Assembly: GCA_963777755.1 (NCBI GenBank)
Contig: CAVZSC010000025.1
Coordinates: forward strand, 1-64,000
Reading direction: 5' to 3'
Length of the DNA: 64,000 nt
Origin: DATFWC01 sp963777755
GTDB taxonomy: Bacteria > Pseudomonadota > Alphaproteobacteria > Rhizobiales > Xanthobacteraceae
Shown one piece after another: positions 15,451-24,348 of this stretch. A program made the position numbers and the translations under genes. How positions within the stretch are numbered: position 1 is the first letter of the stretch; each line of letters begins with the position of its first letter. The notes below the pieces were generated by a model, which ran no database searches, had not been told where the DNA came from, and worked only from the letters and a program-made list of their open reading frames with translations.

Positions 15451-17067
15451 CTAGCGGATACCGTAGCCCTCGAACTCCTGGGCGATCTCGCGATTGATCG
15501 CCTGGGCGGCACGGATATCCGCATTGCCGCCGGAGGTGTCGCCGGTTTTGAGCTTGGCCTTGCCGCGCCCGTACAGCGCGGAGGCATGCTTCGGATTGAC
15601 GCGCAACGCCGCGTTGTAGTCGGAGATCGCGTTGCCGGCCGAGCCGATCTTGAGGTTGACCAGCCCGCGGCTGTCGAGGGCGTCGACGAAATTGGGCTTG
15701 ATCCGCAGCGATTCGTTGCAATCCCGCAGGGCGGCCTGGAGGTCGCCCACCATGGCGCGCGCCCAGCAGCGGTTGTTGAACGCCTCGGCGTCCCGCGGGT
15801 TGAGCCGGATCACCTGATCGAAGTCCTTGATCGCCTGACTGAACTGGCTCTTCTGGGCGAGCGCCAAGCCGCGCTTGAAATAGGCGTCGACGTCGTTCGG
15901 ATCGCGCTCGATCGCGGCGTTGTATTCCGCAATCACCGGATCCGGCCGCTCGGCGGGAGGTTGCGGCTTGTCGACCCGGGGCGCCGGGTCGGGCTTGCTG
16001 TCGGGCAGCTGCAGCCGCGGAGAGGTCGCCGGCGCGTCGAGCTTGGCGAGCTGGTCGCGCGCCCGCTGCGCATAGCTCCCGGTCTTGTGCTTGGCGAGGA
16101 AATCGTCCCACCCCTTGCGGGTACCGAGCCGCTCGGCGAAATCGTAGTCGCGCCGCACGTCGGCCTCCTGGTCGCGCGCAGGCTCGCGCGGCGGATCGCG
16201 CGGCGGGTCGCGGGGGGGATCGCGCGGCGGATCGCGCTGGGGAATCGTCGTCGGCGGGTCGCGCTGGGGAATCGTCGTCGGCGGGTCGCGGTCAGCCACC
16301 CGCGGGCCGGGCTTGCCGAGATAGAAATCCTCCACCAGCGACGACGAGATCCATGGCACCTGCTCGCCCTTCGAGGCGCGCGACACGCCGATTCGCGTGC
16401 GGTTGAACACCTCCTCGACGGTCAGGTTGGGGGAGCGCATCTCCTTGAGCAACTCGCGCACGAACAGGCTGTTCGCCTCGTCGTTGTCGCTGATGACGGT
16501 GCCCGGGGCGGCGGCCGATATGACCAGGGTGCCGCGCGGCGCGGTTACCGGTGCCAGTCCGGTCGAGACGCCGCGGAAGCGCCGCTCGAACGGATTGCGC
16601 CGCGACGCGTCGATGATCGCCAGCTTCACGTTGGCGCCGCGCGCGTTCAGCTCCGCCAGGATGGTATCGATGCCGATGCCGTCGCGCCGCACTTCGGCTT
16701 CGGTCCAGATCTGCGCATTGACCGGGATCAGGTAGGTCTGCCGGCCGGTCTGAATCCCATAGCCGCTGAAGAACAGCACCACGGACGCGGCGGGCTTGAG
16801 CTTGCCGTAGAGGCGATCGATCGCGCTGCGCATCGCCTCCTTGGTGAGGTTCTCCGCCACGTCGACTTCGAACCCGTTGCGCTTGAGCTCGTCGGCGAGC
16901 GCGCGCGCATCCTGCACCGGCTGCTTGAGCGGCGCGTCGGCATCCGGGTAGTTCGAATTGCCGATGACGAGCGCGATGCGCGGTCCCTCGCTCTGTTGGG
17001 CCGGAGCGGCCGCAACGGCGGTAAGGAGTGCGACGAAGGCGACAACGACCGAACGCAAATCCATCAT
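15451..17067 (-). CDS. Exported pseudo-caspase (C14-like) with TPR repeats
   Basis: A 538-residue protein: signal peptide 1-24, C14-like domain about 30-245, a Pro/Arg repeat linker (two DPPTTIPQR units and several DPPR units, about 270-300), a helical segment (RKGWDDFLAKHKTGSYAQ), and three TPR repeats at about 380-535 (VIAEYNAAIERDPNDVDAYF, AIKDFDQVIRLNPRDAEAFN, AISDYNAALRVNPKHASALY). The catalytic His is Tyr103 (FFSGYGIQ) and the catalytic Cys is Ser155 (IIDASRRNPF), so it should not be a cysteine peptidase. It may act as a scaffold or regulator beside its active paralogues. Start set by GGGGGAAG upstream; either Met of MM is possible. Confidence 0.88.
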   Translation of the reverse strand: MMDLRSVVVAFVALLTAVAAAPAQQSEGPRIALVIGNSNYPDADAPLKQPVQDARALADELKRNGFEVDVAENLTKEAMRSAIDRLYGKLKPAASVVLFFSGYGIQTGRQTYLIPVNAQIWTEAEVRRDGIGIDTILAELNARGANVKLAIIDASRRNPFERRFRGVSTGLAPVTAPRGTLVISAAAPGTVISDNDEANSLFVRELLKEMRSPNLTVEEVFNRTRIGVSRASKGEQVPWISSSLVEDFYLGKPGPRVADRDPPTTIPQRDPPTTIPQRDPPRDPPRDPPRDPPREPARDQEADVRRDYDFAERLGTRKGWDDFLAKHKTGSYAQRARDQLAKLDAPATSPRLQLPDSKPDPAPRVDKPQPPAERPDPVIAEYNAAIERDPNDVDAYFKRGLALAQKSQFSQAIKDFDQVIRLNPRDAEAFNNRCWARAMVGDLQAALRDCNESLRIKPNFVDALDSRGLVNLKIGSAGNAISDYNAALRVNPKHASALYGRGKAKLKTGDTSGGNADIRAAQAINREIAQEFEGYGIR

Positions 17068-17297
17068 GCCAGCTTCCCCCTGACGATCGAGCGGGGTGCG
17101 CGGCGCCTGGGCGCCTACACCCTCCGCCTCCCCGCCGATCAGAACGCCATTGTGCTTGGTTCTGCTTCTGCGGCGAGCGCCAGATTGTAAAGGATGGGCA
17201 TGAAATTTGGGAGACCTTTATTGATGCAGCGGCAACCGCCAGGGAGGTGCCGGCTACCACATCCACAGGTTTCAATAGCCGACCCGTATCGACCGCC

Positions 17298-18803
17298 TCA
17301 GAACCGGTGCCCACCCATCGGGCGCGGCCCGCTCGAGGGCGGGCCGGTGCGGATCGGGCCCGGGTGCCCACCGCCGCCCCGCCCGATCGGGATCCCGATG
17401 CCGATCGATACCGGCGGGCCGCTCGGCATGACGACACCGACCGGCCGCGGCGGGGCCCCCCGGCTGACCTCATCGTCGCTGACGAAATCGGGGTCGCGCC
17501 TGCCGCGCTTTTTCTCCCTGGTCGGCCGGCTCGCCTGTTTCTCCTTCGGCGCGCTCTTGGCCTTCTTCTCGCGCGGCTCGCGCGCGGGCGCCGCCGGCGC
17601 GCCGCACGGGCAGGTCGCCCCCACCGGTGCCAGACTGGCGAGCAGCCGGCTGCCGGCGCGCTCCATCAGCCGCCGGGCGGTCGCGCCGAGATCGCTGTTC
17701 GGATAGGCGGCGAGGAACGCCTGGAACGAGGCGACCGTGTTGATCGTCACGGCGCGGTACCACGCGATCATCTCGCGCTGCCGATCGAGCAGGCTGCGCA
17801 CGCGCGGCGCGTAAGGCGGGGTGGCATAGACCGCCAGATACGCTTCGAAGGCTTCCGGCGTCCCCTCCTCGATCACCAGCGCATAGGCCTCGGCGGGCTG
17901 GCGCGAGCGGAAATCCTGGCGCCAGGATTCGACTGACTTGACCGCCGCGCGCGCCTTGGCGCCGCCCGCCGCCGCATCGCCCGCAACCGCGCTCGCCGGT
18001 CGCACGGCGGCGGCCGGGGTCGTGCGCTCGGCGCTCGGCGCGGTGCCCGGGAAGAAGTAGAAGTCCGCCGTGAGCGACGAGCTTTCCCACGGCGTCTGCT
18101 GATTGCGCGTCGCCTCATGCACCGAGGAACGCACCCGCTTGAGCGCCTGCTCGATGGCGAGTCCCGGCTCCCGGGCGATCTTCACCAGCGCCGCCGTATA
18201 GGGGCTGTTGGCACCATCGCCGTCCTGCGCTTCGGTGCCGGGCGCGGTGGAGTAGGAGACGAGCGAGCCGGTCGGCGCGTCGACGATCGCGAGCCCGCGG
18301 CCCGTCGTCTTGTTGATCTCGGAGAACGGGTTGTTGCGGCACGCGTCGAGGATGACGATGCGGGTCTTGCTCGGGACCGTCGAGAGCATGTTCATCACGT
18401 CGGCAAGCCGCATCGCCTGTACCGGCACGTCGGCCTCGCGCTCGATCCGCGCATCGACCGGCACGAGAAAATTCTCGCCGTCCACCTGCAGGCCATGACC
18501 CGCGTAGAACACGAGCGCGACCGCATCGGGCCCCTTTCGCGCCAGCGTCGCGGCGAAATTGCCGATCGCCTGGCGCATCCCACCCTGCGTGAGGTTTGGC
18601 GCCTGCACGACTTCGAACCCGGCGGAATTCAACAGCTCGGTCATCGCCCGTGCATCGTTGGCCGGGTTGGGCAGCACCGAGACGGTCTCATAGGACGAGT
18701 TGCCGATCACCAGCGCGATTCGGTTCTCGGCGGCGGCTGGCGCAAGCGTGAGCCAGCAACCGGCAACCAATGCGGCGGGCACAAGGCGTGCGCGACAGGC
18801 CAT
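17298..18803 (-). CDS. Exported caspase-like (C14) peptidase
   Basis: A 501-residue protein with signal peptide (ALVAGCWLTLAPAAA) and C14 domain about 27-240; dyad His103 (FYAGHGLQ) and Cys155 (LDACRNNPF). A helical domain shared with the paralogues at 32909 and 34693 follows (SWRQDFRSRQPAEAYALVIE, AYPNSDLGATARRLMER), then CPCG, a Lys/Glu-rich linker and a Gly/Pro-rich tail ending PMGGHRF. AGAGGAG precedes the ATG. It is adjacent to the pseudo-caspase gene (230 bases apart, same strand), and divergent from the nuclease gene at 19014. Probably periplasmic; substrate unknown. Confidence 0.92.
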   Translation of the reverse strand: MACRARLVPAALVAGCWLTLAPAAAENRIALVIGNSSYETVSVLPNPANDARAMTELLNSAGFEVVQAPNLTQGGMRQAIGNFAATLARKGPDAVALVFYAGHGLQVDGENFLVPVDARIEREADVPVQAMRLADVMNMLSTVPSKTRIVILDACRNNPFSEINKTTGRGLAIVDAPTGSLVSYSTAPGTEAQDGDGANSPYTAALVKIAREPGLAIEQALKRVRSSVHEATRNQQTPWESSSLTADFYFFPGTAPSAERTTPAAAVRPASAVAGDAAAGGAKARAAVKSVESWRQDFRSRQPAEAYALVIEEGTPEAFEAYLAVYATPPYAPRVRSLLDRQREMIAWYRAVTINTVASFQAFLAAYPNSDLGATARRLMERAGSRLLASLAPVGATCPCGAPAAPAREPREKKAKSAPKEKQASRPTREKKRGRRDPDFVSDDEVSRGAPPRPVGVVMPSGPPVSIGIGIPIGRGGGGHPGPIRTGPPSSGPRPMGGHRF

Positions 18804-19013
18804 GGCTTGATCTCCTCTGGGCCGCCTGCGCTGTTGTTCTCGGCGAATCGAACTGATTTGTCCGCGAGCGTGTCCGGCTTCGAGGCCGGCACCGTGTTGA
18901 CGCTACGCGAATCCAGCAGGCGGCAGGCCATCAGACCACGCCTGCATGCGCAAATCCAGTAGTCGCTCCATTTCCGCCCCAGTCTCGCCCCATTCCCTCG
19001 TTTCGGTGCCCCA

Positions 19014-19871
19014 ATGTCCACACCAGCGCGTTGGGACGGCGCGGGGGGCGGCCGGTGGACCAGCCAGATTTTCCTCGCCGTCATCGTCATGTCGCCCGAG
19101 TTCGCCTGGGCCGAGCCGCGCCCGACGAGCGCGGCGGCGCGCTGCCCGCTGCCGACCTTCGCGACCGGCCGCGCGGTTGCGGCGATCGATGGCCGCACGT
19201 TCGTGCTCGATGACGGGCGCGAAGTGCGGCTTGCCGGCATCGAGCTCGCGACCGGGACCGATCAGCCGGGCGGTGGCGCCGGGCACGCGGCGCGCGCCAG
19301 AGAGCACCTCGGTGCGCTCGTCGCCGGGCACGCGGTCGCGCTGCGCGGTACGGCGCCCGAACGCGATCGGTACGGCCGGCTCGCCGCCCATGCCTATGTC
19401 GTCGAGGACGGTCCGGAGCGCTGGGTGCAGGCCGAGATGATCGCGGCGGGCGACGCCCGGGTGTCGGGGCGCGTGGGCGAGCGCACGTGCGCAGCGGAGC
19501 TGCAGCGCCGCGAGCGCACCGCCCGGGAGGCCAAGCTTGGCCTGTGGGCCGATCCGTACTATGTGATGCGCCGAGCCGAGGACCCGGCGGCGGTGTCGCG
19601 GGAACGGGGACGTTTCGCGATCGTCGAAGGCCATGTGCTGTCGGTCCGCGAGAGCGGCGGCACGATCTACGTGAACTTCGGCAGGCGGTGGTCGGAAGAT
19701 TTCACGGTCACCATCGCCAAGCGCAGCGAACGCGCCTTCACGGCGGCCGGTCTCGAGCCGAAGCGGCTCGCCGGGCGGCGCATCCGGGTCCGAGGGTGGA
19801 TCGAGGAACGGGGCGGCCCATGGATCGAGGCCACGCGTCCCGAGCAGATCGAGGTGGCGGAGCGTAACTGA
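19014..19871 (+). CDS. Thermonuclease-like (SNase fold) exported protein
   Basis: A 285-residue protein. A hydrophobic, signal-like segment (SQIFLAVIVMSPEFAWAE) is followed by an SNase/TNase-like OB-fold domain at about 50-180: ATGRAVAAIDGRTFVLDDG, REVRLAGIELATG, ERDRYGRLAAHAYV, REAKLGLWAD. These match the usual 'DGDT...vRL.GId.PE....dryGR..a.v' order, but the acidic residue after the first Arg is not clearly kept, so activity is uncertain. A second OB-like region (GTIYVNFGRRWSEDFTVTI) follows. The stop lies one base before the GTG of the metalloprotease gene, so the pair is probably cotranscribed. Confidence 0.8.
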   Translation: MSTPARWDGAGGGRWTSQIFLAVIVMSPEFAWAEPRPTSAAARCPLPTFATGRAVAAIDGRTFVLDDGREVRLAGIELATGTDQPGGGAGHAARAREHLGALVAGHAVALRGTAPERDRYGRLAAHAYVVEDGPERWVQAEMIAAGDARVSGRVGERTCAAELQRRERTAREAKLGLWADPYYVMRRAEDPAAVSRERGRFAIVEGHVLSVRESGGTIYVNFGRRWSEDFTVTIAKRSERAFTAAGLEPKRLAGRRIRVRGWIEERGGPWIEATRPEQIEVAERN

Positions 19872-19872
19872 A

Positions 19873-21402
19873 GTGCGGCGGACATCGACCTCGCACGGCC
19901 ATCATGCGCCGCGTGCCGTTGCGCACGCGGGGCGCGCCGCATGGCGCGCGGGGCGCCCCACATGGCGCGCGAGTCTCGCCGTCGCGTTGCTGGCGCTCGC
20001 GCTGTCCGGTTGCGCCTCCTACGTCAACGGCTACCGCGCCGTGTCGTTGCCCGACCTGCCCAAGCAGAAGGAGACGCTGGCGCCGACCCAGCGCGAGCAC
20101 CAGCGCATCCTGGCCACCTATGGCGGCGTCTACAACGACCCTAGGCTCGAAGGACTGATCACGCGCGTGGTCGAGCAACTGGTGGCGACGTCCGAGCGGC
20201 CGGAGCTGAAATACCGCGTGACCATTCTCAATTCGCCTTCGGTCAACGCGTTCGCCCTGCCCAACGGTCAGCTCTACGTGACGCGCGGGCTGCTGGCGCT
20301 CTCCAGCGACACCGCCGAGCTCGCCTCGGTGCTGTCGCACGAGATGGCGCATGTGATCGCGCGCCACGCCGCGATCCGCGAGGACCAGGCCAAGCAAGCG
20401 GCGCTGATCAGCCGCGTCGCCACCGACGTGTTCAACGACCCGCAGATGAGCGCCATGACGTTGGCGAAGTCGAAGCTGCAGCTGGCGGGGTTCTCCCGCT
20501 CCCAGGAGCTCGAGGCCGACGGCATCGGCGTCGGCATCGCATCGCGCGCGGGCTTCGATCCGCACGGCGCGGTGCGCTTCCTCACCGCCATGGGCCGCAA
20601 TGCGGCGATGCGCTCCGCCGCCAACAGCTCCGGCGTCGATCCGCGCGCGCTGGATTTCCTCTCCTCGCATCCCTCGACCCCCGAGCGCGTCCGCAACGCC
20701 CAGGCGAATGCCCGCCAATACGCCGCGCCCGGCGCCGGCAACCGCGACAAAGGCGCCTACCTGGCGGCGGTCGACGGCATGCCGTACGGCGAGGATCCGA
20801 GCGAAGGGTTCGTGCGCGGGCGGCGCTTCCTGCATCCGAAGCTCGGCTTCACCTTCATGGCGCCGGAAGGGTTCACCCTCGACAACACCGCTCAGGCGGT
20901 GCTTGGCGTGAGGGACGGCGGCGGCCAGGCGCTGCGCCTCGACGTCGTGCGCATCCCGGCGGAGCAGACGCTGGCCGAGTACCTGAATTCCGGATGGATC
21001 GACAACGTCGACCCCGCCTCGGTGCAGGACCTCACCGTCGGCGGCTTCCCGGCGGCGACGGCGGTGGCCCGCGGCGAGCAGTGGAACTTCCGGCTCTACG
21101 CGATCCGGTTCGGCACCGAGTCGTACCGGTTCATCTTCGCCACCAAGTCGCGGCCGGCCGAGGCCGATCGGGCTTTCCGCGAGTCGATCGAATCGTTTCG
21201 CCGCCTGAGCATCTCGGAGATGAGCGCCGCCAAGCCGCTGCGCCTCAAGGTCGTCATCGTGGGGCCGGGCGATACCATCGAACGGCTGGCGAGCCACATG
21301 GCGGTCCCCGATCGGCCGCTGGAGCGCTTCCTCATCATCAACGGGCTGGAGGCCGGCGAAGCGCTGCGGCCCGGCGACAAGGTGAAGATCGTGGTGGAAT
21401 GA
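19873..21402 (+). CDS. M48-family metalloprotease, lipoprotein
   Basis: A 509-residue protein with a lipobox (LALSGC, Cys47) and an M48 peptidase domain: zinc motif HEMAH at 156-160 (SVLSHEMAHVIARH) and third ligand Glu212 in SRSQELEAD. A C-terminal region (FLHPKLGFTFMAPEGFTL; VIVGPGDTIERLASHM) ends in a LysM-like segment that may bind peptidoglycan. It resembles YfgC/BepA-like envelope proteases that degrade or assist outer-membrane proteins. The GTG at 19873 directly follows the upstream stop. The N-region is unusually long (about 30 residues before the hydrophobic core) and contains a duplicated GC-rich segment, so the start is uncertain. Confidence 0.9.
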   Translation: MRRTSTSHGHHAPRAVAHAGRAAWRAGRPTWRASLAVALLALALSGCASYVNGYRAVSLPDLPKQKETLAPTQREHQRILATYGGVYNDPRLEGLITRVVEQLVATSERPELKYRVTILNSPSVNAFALPNGQLYVTRGLLALSSDTAELASVLSHEMAHVIARHAAIREDQAKQAALISRVATDVFNDPQMSAMTLAKSKLQLAGFSRSQELEADGIGVGIASRAGFDPHGAVRFLTAMGRNAAMRSAANSSGVDPRALDFLSSHPSTPERVRNAQANARQYAAPGAGNRDKGAYLAAVDGMPYGEDPSEGFVRGRRFLHPKLGFTFMAPEGFTLDNTAQAVLGVRDGGGQALRLDVVRIPAEQTLAEYLNSGWIDNVDPASVQDLTVGGFPAATAVARGEQWNFRLYAIRFGTESYRFIFATKSRPAEADRAFRESIESFRRLSISEMSAAKPLRLKVVIVGPGDTIERLASHMAVPDRPLERFLIINGLEAGEALRPGDKVKIVVE

Positions 21403-21500
21403 GGGAATGGCGCAGGGGGCGAATAGCGAAGGGCGAACAGCGAATAGGGGAAGCAAGATGGCCCTTCACTATTCGCTGCTCGCCATTCGCTATTCGCTCC
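21403..21500. repeat. Dispersed (GCGAATRG) hairpin repeat, copy 2
   Basis: Left arm GGGCGAATAGCGAAGGGCGA with further CGAA units; right arm CACTATTCGCTGCTCGCCAT and ATTCGCTATTCGC. The right arm runs into the start of the Bug gene at 21458 and encodes much of its signal peptide. Related to the copies at 11452 and 22408. Confidence 0.75.
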
Positions 21501-22408
21501 TTGCAGTGCTTCTCCTCGCAGCAGAGGCCCACGCACAAAGCTGGCCGCAGCGCACGGTGCGGCTGATCCTGCCGCTCGGCCCGGGCAGCGCGACCGACGT
21601 GACGGCGCGCCTCTATGCGGAGCGCCTGGCCGAGCGCTGGGGCAAGCCGGTGGTGGTGGAGAATCGCCCCGGCCCCGACGCCCTGGTCGCCGTGACCGGC
21701 TTCGTCAACGCACGCGACGAGCACACGCTGTTGTTCTCGTTCGGCGGCCCGGTCACCATCAATCCGGTGATCCACGACAAGCTTCCCTACGATCCCGAGC
21801 GCGACCTCGTGCCGATCGTGTCCGCCTCCGACTCGTTCCTGGCGGTCGCGACCTCGGCCGCGTTGAACATCCCGACCCTCGATGCGCTGGTGAAACGAGC
21901 GAAGGCGGAGCCCGGCAAGCTCAACTGGGCGGCGACCGCGGGCCTGCCGCAATACGCCTTCGCGGGTTTCGCCAAGAGCGCCGGTCTCGACATGGTGCAG
22001 GTGTCCTACCGGGATTTTTCCCCCGCGCTGCAGGACGTGAGCGAAGGCCGCATCAGCCTGGTCTCGACCGGCCTGGTGCCGCTGTTGCCGCTCGCCCGCG
22101 CCGGCAAGGTCAACATCCTCGCCCTCACCAACCGCGATCGCTCGCCAGCGGCGCCTGATATCCCGACCGCGACCGAGCTCGGCTTTCCCGACCTCGCGGC
22201 CGCCGGATTCCAGGGCTTCTTCGGCTGGCACGACATGCCCGACGCACTGCGCGATCGCATCGCCGCCGACGTGCGCAGCATCGCCGGCGATCCGGTGCTG
22301 GCCGAACGCCTCAAGGCCATCGGCCAGGCGGTGCGCGTCGGCACCACCGCCGACTTCGTCGCCATGATCGCGGAGCAGCGGGAGATGATCAGGCGGATTG
22401 CGAAGTGA
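21458..22408 (+). CDS. Bug-family (TctC) solute-binding protein
   Basis: A 316-residue periplasmic binding protein of the tripartite tricarboxylate carrier receptor family. Signs: mature start QSWPQRTVRLILPLGPGSAT, VVVENRPGPDALVAV, KLPYDPERDLVPI. These proteins bind carboxylates, amides or similar ligands, but no TctA/TctB membrane partners are nearby. The signal peptide MALHYSLLAIRYSLLAVLLL is encoded largely by a dispersed repeat (HYSLLAIRYSLL comes from ATTCGCTGC/ATTCGCTATTCGC units). GGGGAAG precedes the ATG. The C-terminus lacks the 'RWGK.V...AGIAGSE' end of the tandem Bug genes downstream. Confidence 0.9.
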   Translation: MALHYSLLAIRYSLLAVLLLAAEAHAQSWPQRTVRLILPLGPGSATDVTARLYAERLAERWGKPVVVENRPGPDALVAVTGFVNARDEHTLLFSFGGPVTINPVIHDKLPYDPERDLVPIVSASDSFLAVATSAALNIPTLDALVKRAKAEPGKLNWAATAGLPQYAFAGFAKSAGLDMVQVSYRDFSPALQDVSEGRISLVSTGLVPLLPLARAGKVNILALTNRDRSPAAPDIPTATELGFPDLAAAGFQGFFGWHDMPDALRDRIAADVRSIAGDPVLAERLKAIGQAVRVGTTADFVAMIAEQREMIRRIAK

Positions 22409-22481
22409 AGCGAATAGCGAATGACGAGTAGCGAATAGGGATTGCGGACAACCGCAGAATTCTATTCGCCATTCGCCCTTC
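22408..22481. repeat. Dispersed (GCGAATRG) hairpin repeat, copy 3
   Basis: AGCGAATAGCGAATGACGAG and TAGCGAATAGGG on the left are matched by TTCTATTCGCCATTCGCCC on the right, with GCGGACAACCGC forming a small inner hairpin. It fills the gap between the Bug gene and the GST gene. Confidence 0.75.
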
Positions 22482-22497
22482 CCCGACAGGAGTCCGC

Positions 22498-23253
22498 ATG
22501 GCCTTCACGCTCTACAACGCGGCGCAATCGACCTGCAGCCAGCGGGTGCGGTTCGTGCTCAACGCCAAGGCGGTTCCCTTCGCCGAGGTGAAGCTCGATC
22601 TGCTCGCCGGCGATCAGCTCAAGCCCGAGTACCTGAAGCTCAATCCGAACGGCGTCGTGCCGACGCTCGACCACGACGGTGCGATCGTCATCGATTCCTC
22701 GGTCATCATCGAATATCTCGACGAGATCGCGCCGCAGCCGGCGAGCTTCACGCCCGCCGACCCGGTCGCCCGCGCGAAGATGCGTGCATTGATGCGCTTC
22801 ATCGACGAGATGCCGGCCGCCGCCGTGCGCGTGCCGACCTTCAATCTCGCCTTCCTGCCGCGCTTCGCCGCCATGACGGAGGAGGAATTCATCGCGTTTG
22901 CCGAGTCGAAGCCGCTGCGCAAGGAGTTCATGCTGGCGATGGGACGCAAGGGCTTCCCCAAGAAGGAGATGAACGCCGCGCTCGATCGCCTGCGCCGCAC
23001 CTACCAGCGGATGGACCAGGCGATCGCCGAGAGCGGCGGGCCGTGGCTGCTCGGCAGCGCGATCACGCTGGCCGACGTCGCGGTCATGCCGGCGATCGTG
23101 CGCATGGCCGATCTTGGGCTCGCCAGCGCGTGGTCCGATCTGCCGCGCGTCGCGCGCTGGCACGACGAAATCCGCGCGCACGCAGCCTACCCGCCGACCT
23201 ACTATCCGGGCTCGCTGCTCACCGAGCGGTTTCCGCATCTGCGCAAGCAATGA
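22498..23253 (+). CDS. Glutathione S-transferase family protein
   Basis: A 251-residue cytoplasmic protein with an N-terminal thioredoxin-fold GST domain (MAFTLYNAAQSTCSQRVRFV; NPNGVVPTLDHDGAIVIDSS; IIEYLDEI) and a C-terminal helical domain (GPWLLGSAITLADVAVMPAI). STCSQ carries a Cys and Ser at the usual catalytic site, and VVPTL plus DSSVI are the glutathione-binding signature. It probably conjugates or isomerises small electrophiles. AGGAG lies 6 bases before the ATG. It follows the Bug gene across a repeat and may share its transcript. Confidence 0.92.
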   Translation: MAFTLYNAAQSTCSQRVRFVLNAKAVPFAEVKLDLLAGDQLKPEYLKLNPNGVVPTLDHDGAIVIDSSVIIEYLDEIAPQPASFTPADPVARAKMRALMRFIDEMPAAAVRVPTFNLAFLPRFAAMTEEEFIAFAESKPLRKEFMLAMGRKGFPKKEMNAALDRLRRTYQRMDQAIAESGGPWLLGSAITLADVAVMPAIVRMADLGLASAWSDLPRVARWHDEIRAHAAYPPTYYPGSLLTERFPHLRKQ

Positions 23254-23380
23254 CTCGTCATCGCCGGGCGAGCCGCCCAAGGCGGCGAGGGTTGTCCCGG
23301 CGATCTCGATTCAGTTGGCACGGCCGTGCCACCTCTATCGGGATGGTCGGCACAAGGCCGGCCATGACGATGTGGCGAGT
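23254..23380. other. Intergenic repeat-like sequence between convergent genes
   Basis: Contains GATGGTCGGCACAAGGCCGG followed by CCATGAC and a GGCACGGCCGTGCC palindrome, of the kind scattered in rhizobial genomes (GGGACAAGCCCGGCCATGAC type). It lies between the convergent GST and dehydrogenase genes and may act as a bidirectional terminator. Confidence 0.4.
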
Positions 23381-24277
23381 CTATTCGCCGTCCTTGAGCT
23401 CGAAGCCCATCTGCCGTTCGTACCAGCGAACGATCTCGGTGGTGACGGATTCGGCGCCCAACTCGGCGACGGCGCGGGCCCACAGCGCGCGGCCGAAATC
23501 GCTGATCGGCACCGGAAGCCCGCGCTCCTCGGCAAGCCCGGTCGCGATCCGCATGTCCTTGAGCATGAGCGCCAGGCGGAACTGATCCTCGAACTTGCGC
23601 GACACCACGTCCTGGCCGAGGCGCTTCTCGGTGATGAAGCTGTGGCTGGTGGAGACGTTCATCACATCGACCATGGCCTGAGCGCCGAGGCCGTGCGCCT
23701 TGCCGATCATCATAGCCTCGGCGGTGCCGAGAAACGTGAGCGCGGTGGCGAGGTTGTTGATCGCCTTCATGGTATGGCCGGCGCCGAGCGGGCCGAGGTG
23801 GAAGATGTGCCGGCCCATGCGCTCGAGCAGGTCCCGGCAGCGCGCCACTGCGGCGGCGCTGCCGCCCACCATGAACACCAGCGTGGCGGTGCGCGCGCCT
23901 TCCTCGGCGCCGGAGACGGGCGCGTCGACCATCTCCACGTTCTGCTGCGCGAGGCGTTGCGCGATCTCGCGGGTGATCCACGGCTCGGCCGACGAGCAGT
24001 CGACCAGGAGCGCACCGGGCCGAAGTCCTTCCGCCAGGCCGTTCGCTCCCAGCGCGACGTCGCGCACCACCGCGCCATCGGGCAGCATCGTGAAGACCAC
24101 GTCGGCAGCCTGTGCGACCGCGCGCGGGGACTCGGCCGCGTTTGCGCGCGCGGCCGCCGCCACCTCGTCGCACCGTGCGCGATCGATGTCGTAGACGGTC
24201 GCCGCGTGGCCGGCCTGCGTGAGGTGACGCAGCATGCGGCTTCCCATCACGCCGAGGCCGACGAATCCGATGTTCAT
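23381..24277 (-). CDS. 3-hydroxyisobutyrate dehydrogenase-family oxidoreductase
   Basis: A 298-residue NAD(P)-dependent beta-hydroxyacid dehydrogenase. The Rossmann start is MNIGFVGLGVMGSRM (GxGxxG), followed by DAPVSGAEEGARTATLVFMV (substrate-binding) and GAGHTMKAINN, where Lys is the catalytic base. Such enzymes oxidise 3-hydroxyisobutyrate, tartronate semialdehyde (in reverse), glycerate or similar; the exact substrate cannot be read. MNIG is the usual start; an ATG five codons earlier is in frame but less typical. A terminator from the carD gene lies just upstream, so it has its own promoter. Confidence 0.9.
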   Translation of the reverse strand: MNIGFVGLGVMGSRMLRHLTQAGHAATVYDIDRARCDEVAAAARANAAESPRAVAQAADVVFTMLPDGAVVRDVALGANGLAEGLRPGALLVDCSSAEPWITREIAQRLAQQNVEMVDAPVSGAEEGARTATLVFMVGGSAAAVARCRDLLERMGRHIFHLGPLGAGHTMKAINNLATALTFLGTAEAMMIGKAHGLGAQAMVDVMNVSTSHSFITEKRLGQDVVSRKFEDQFRLALMLKDMRIATGLAEERGLPVPISDFGRALWARAVAELGAESVTTEIVRWYERQMGFELKDGE

Positions 24278-24294
24278 GTCGCGCCCCCACAAGC

Positions 24295-24323
24295 AAAAGG
24301 CCCGGTCGCTGACCGGGCCTTTG
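24295..24323 (-). terminator. Intrinsic terminator after carD
   Basis: On the minus strand AGGCCCGGT pairs with ACCGGGCCT around CAGCG, followed by TTTTGC. It lies between the end of the CarD gene and the start of the dehydrogenase gene. Confidence 0.9.
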
Positions 24324-24348
24324 TTTCGTCTCGCTGGCGGCCGAAGCC

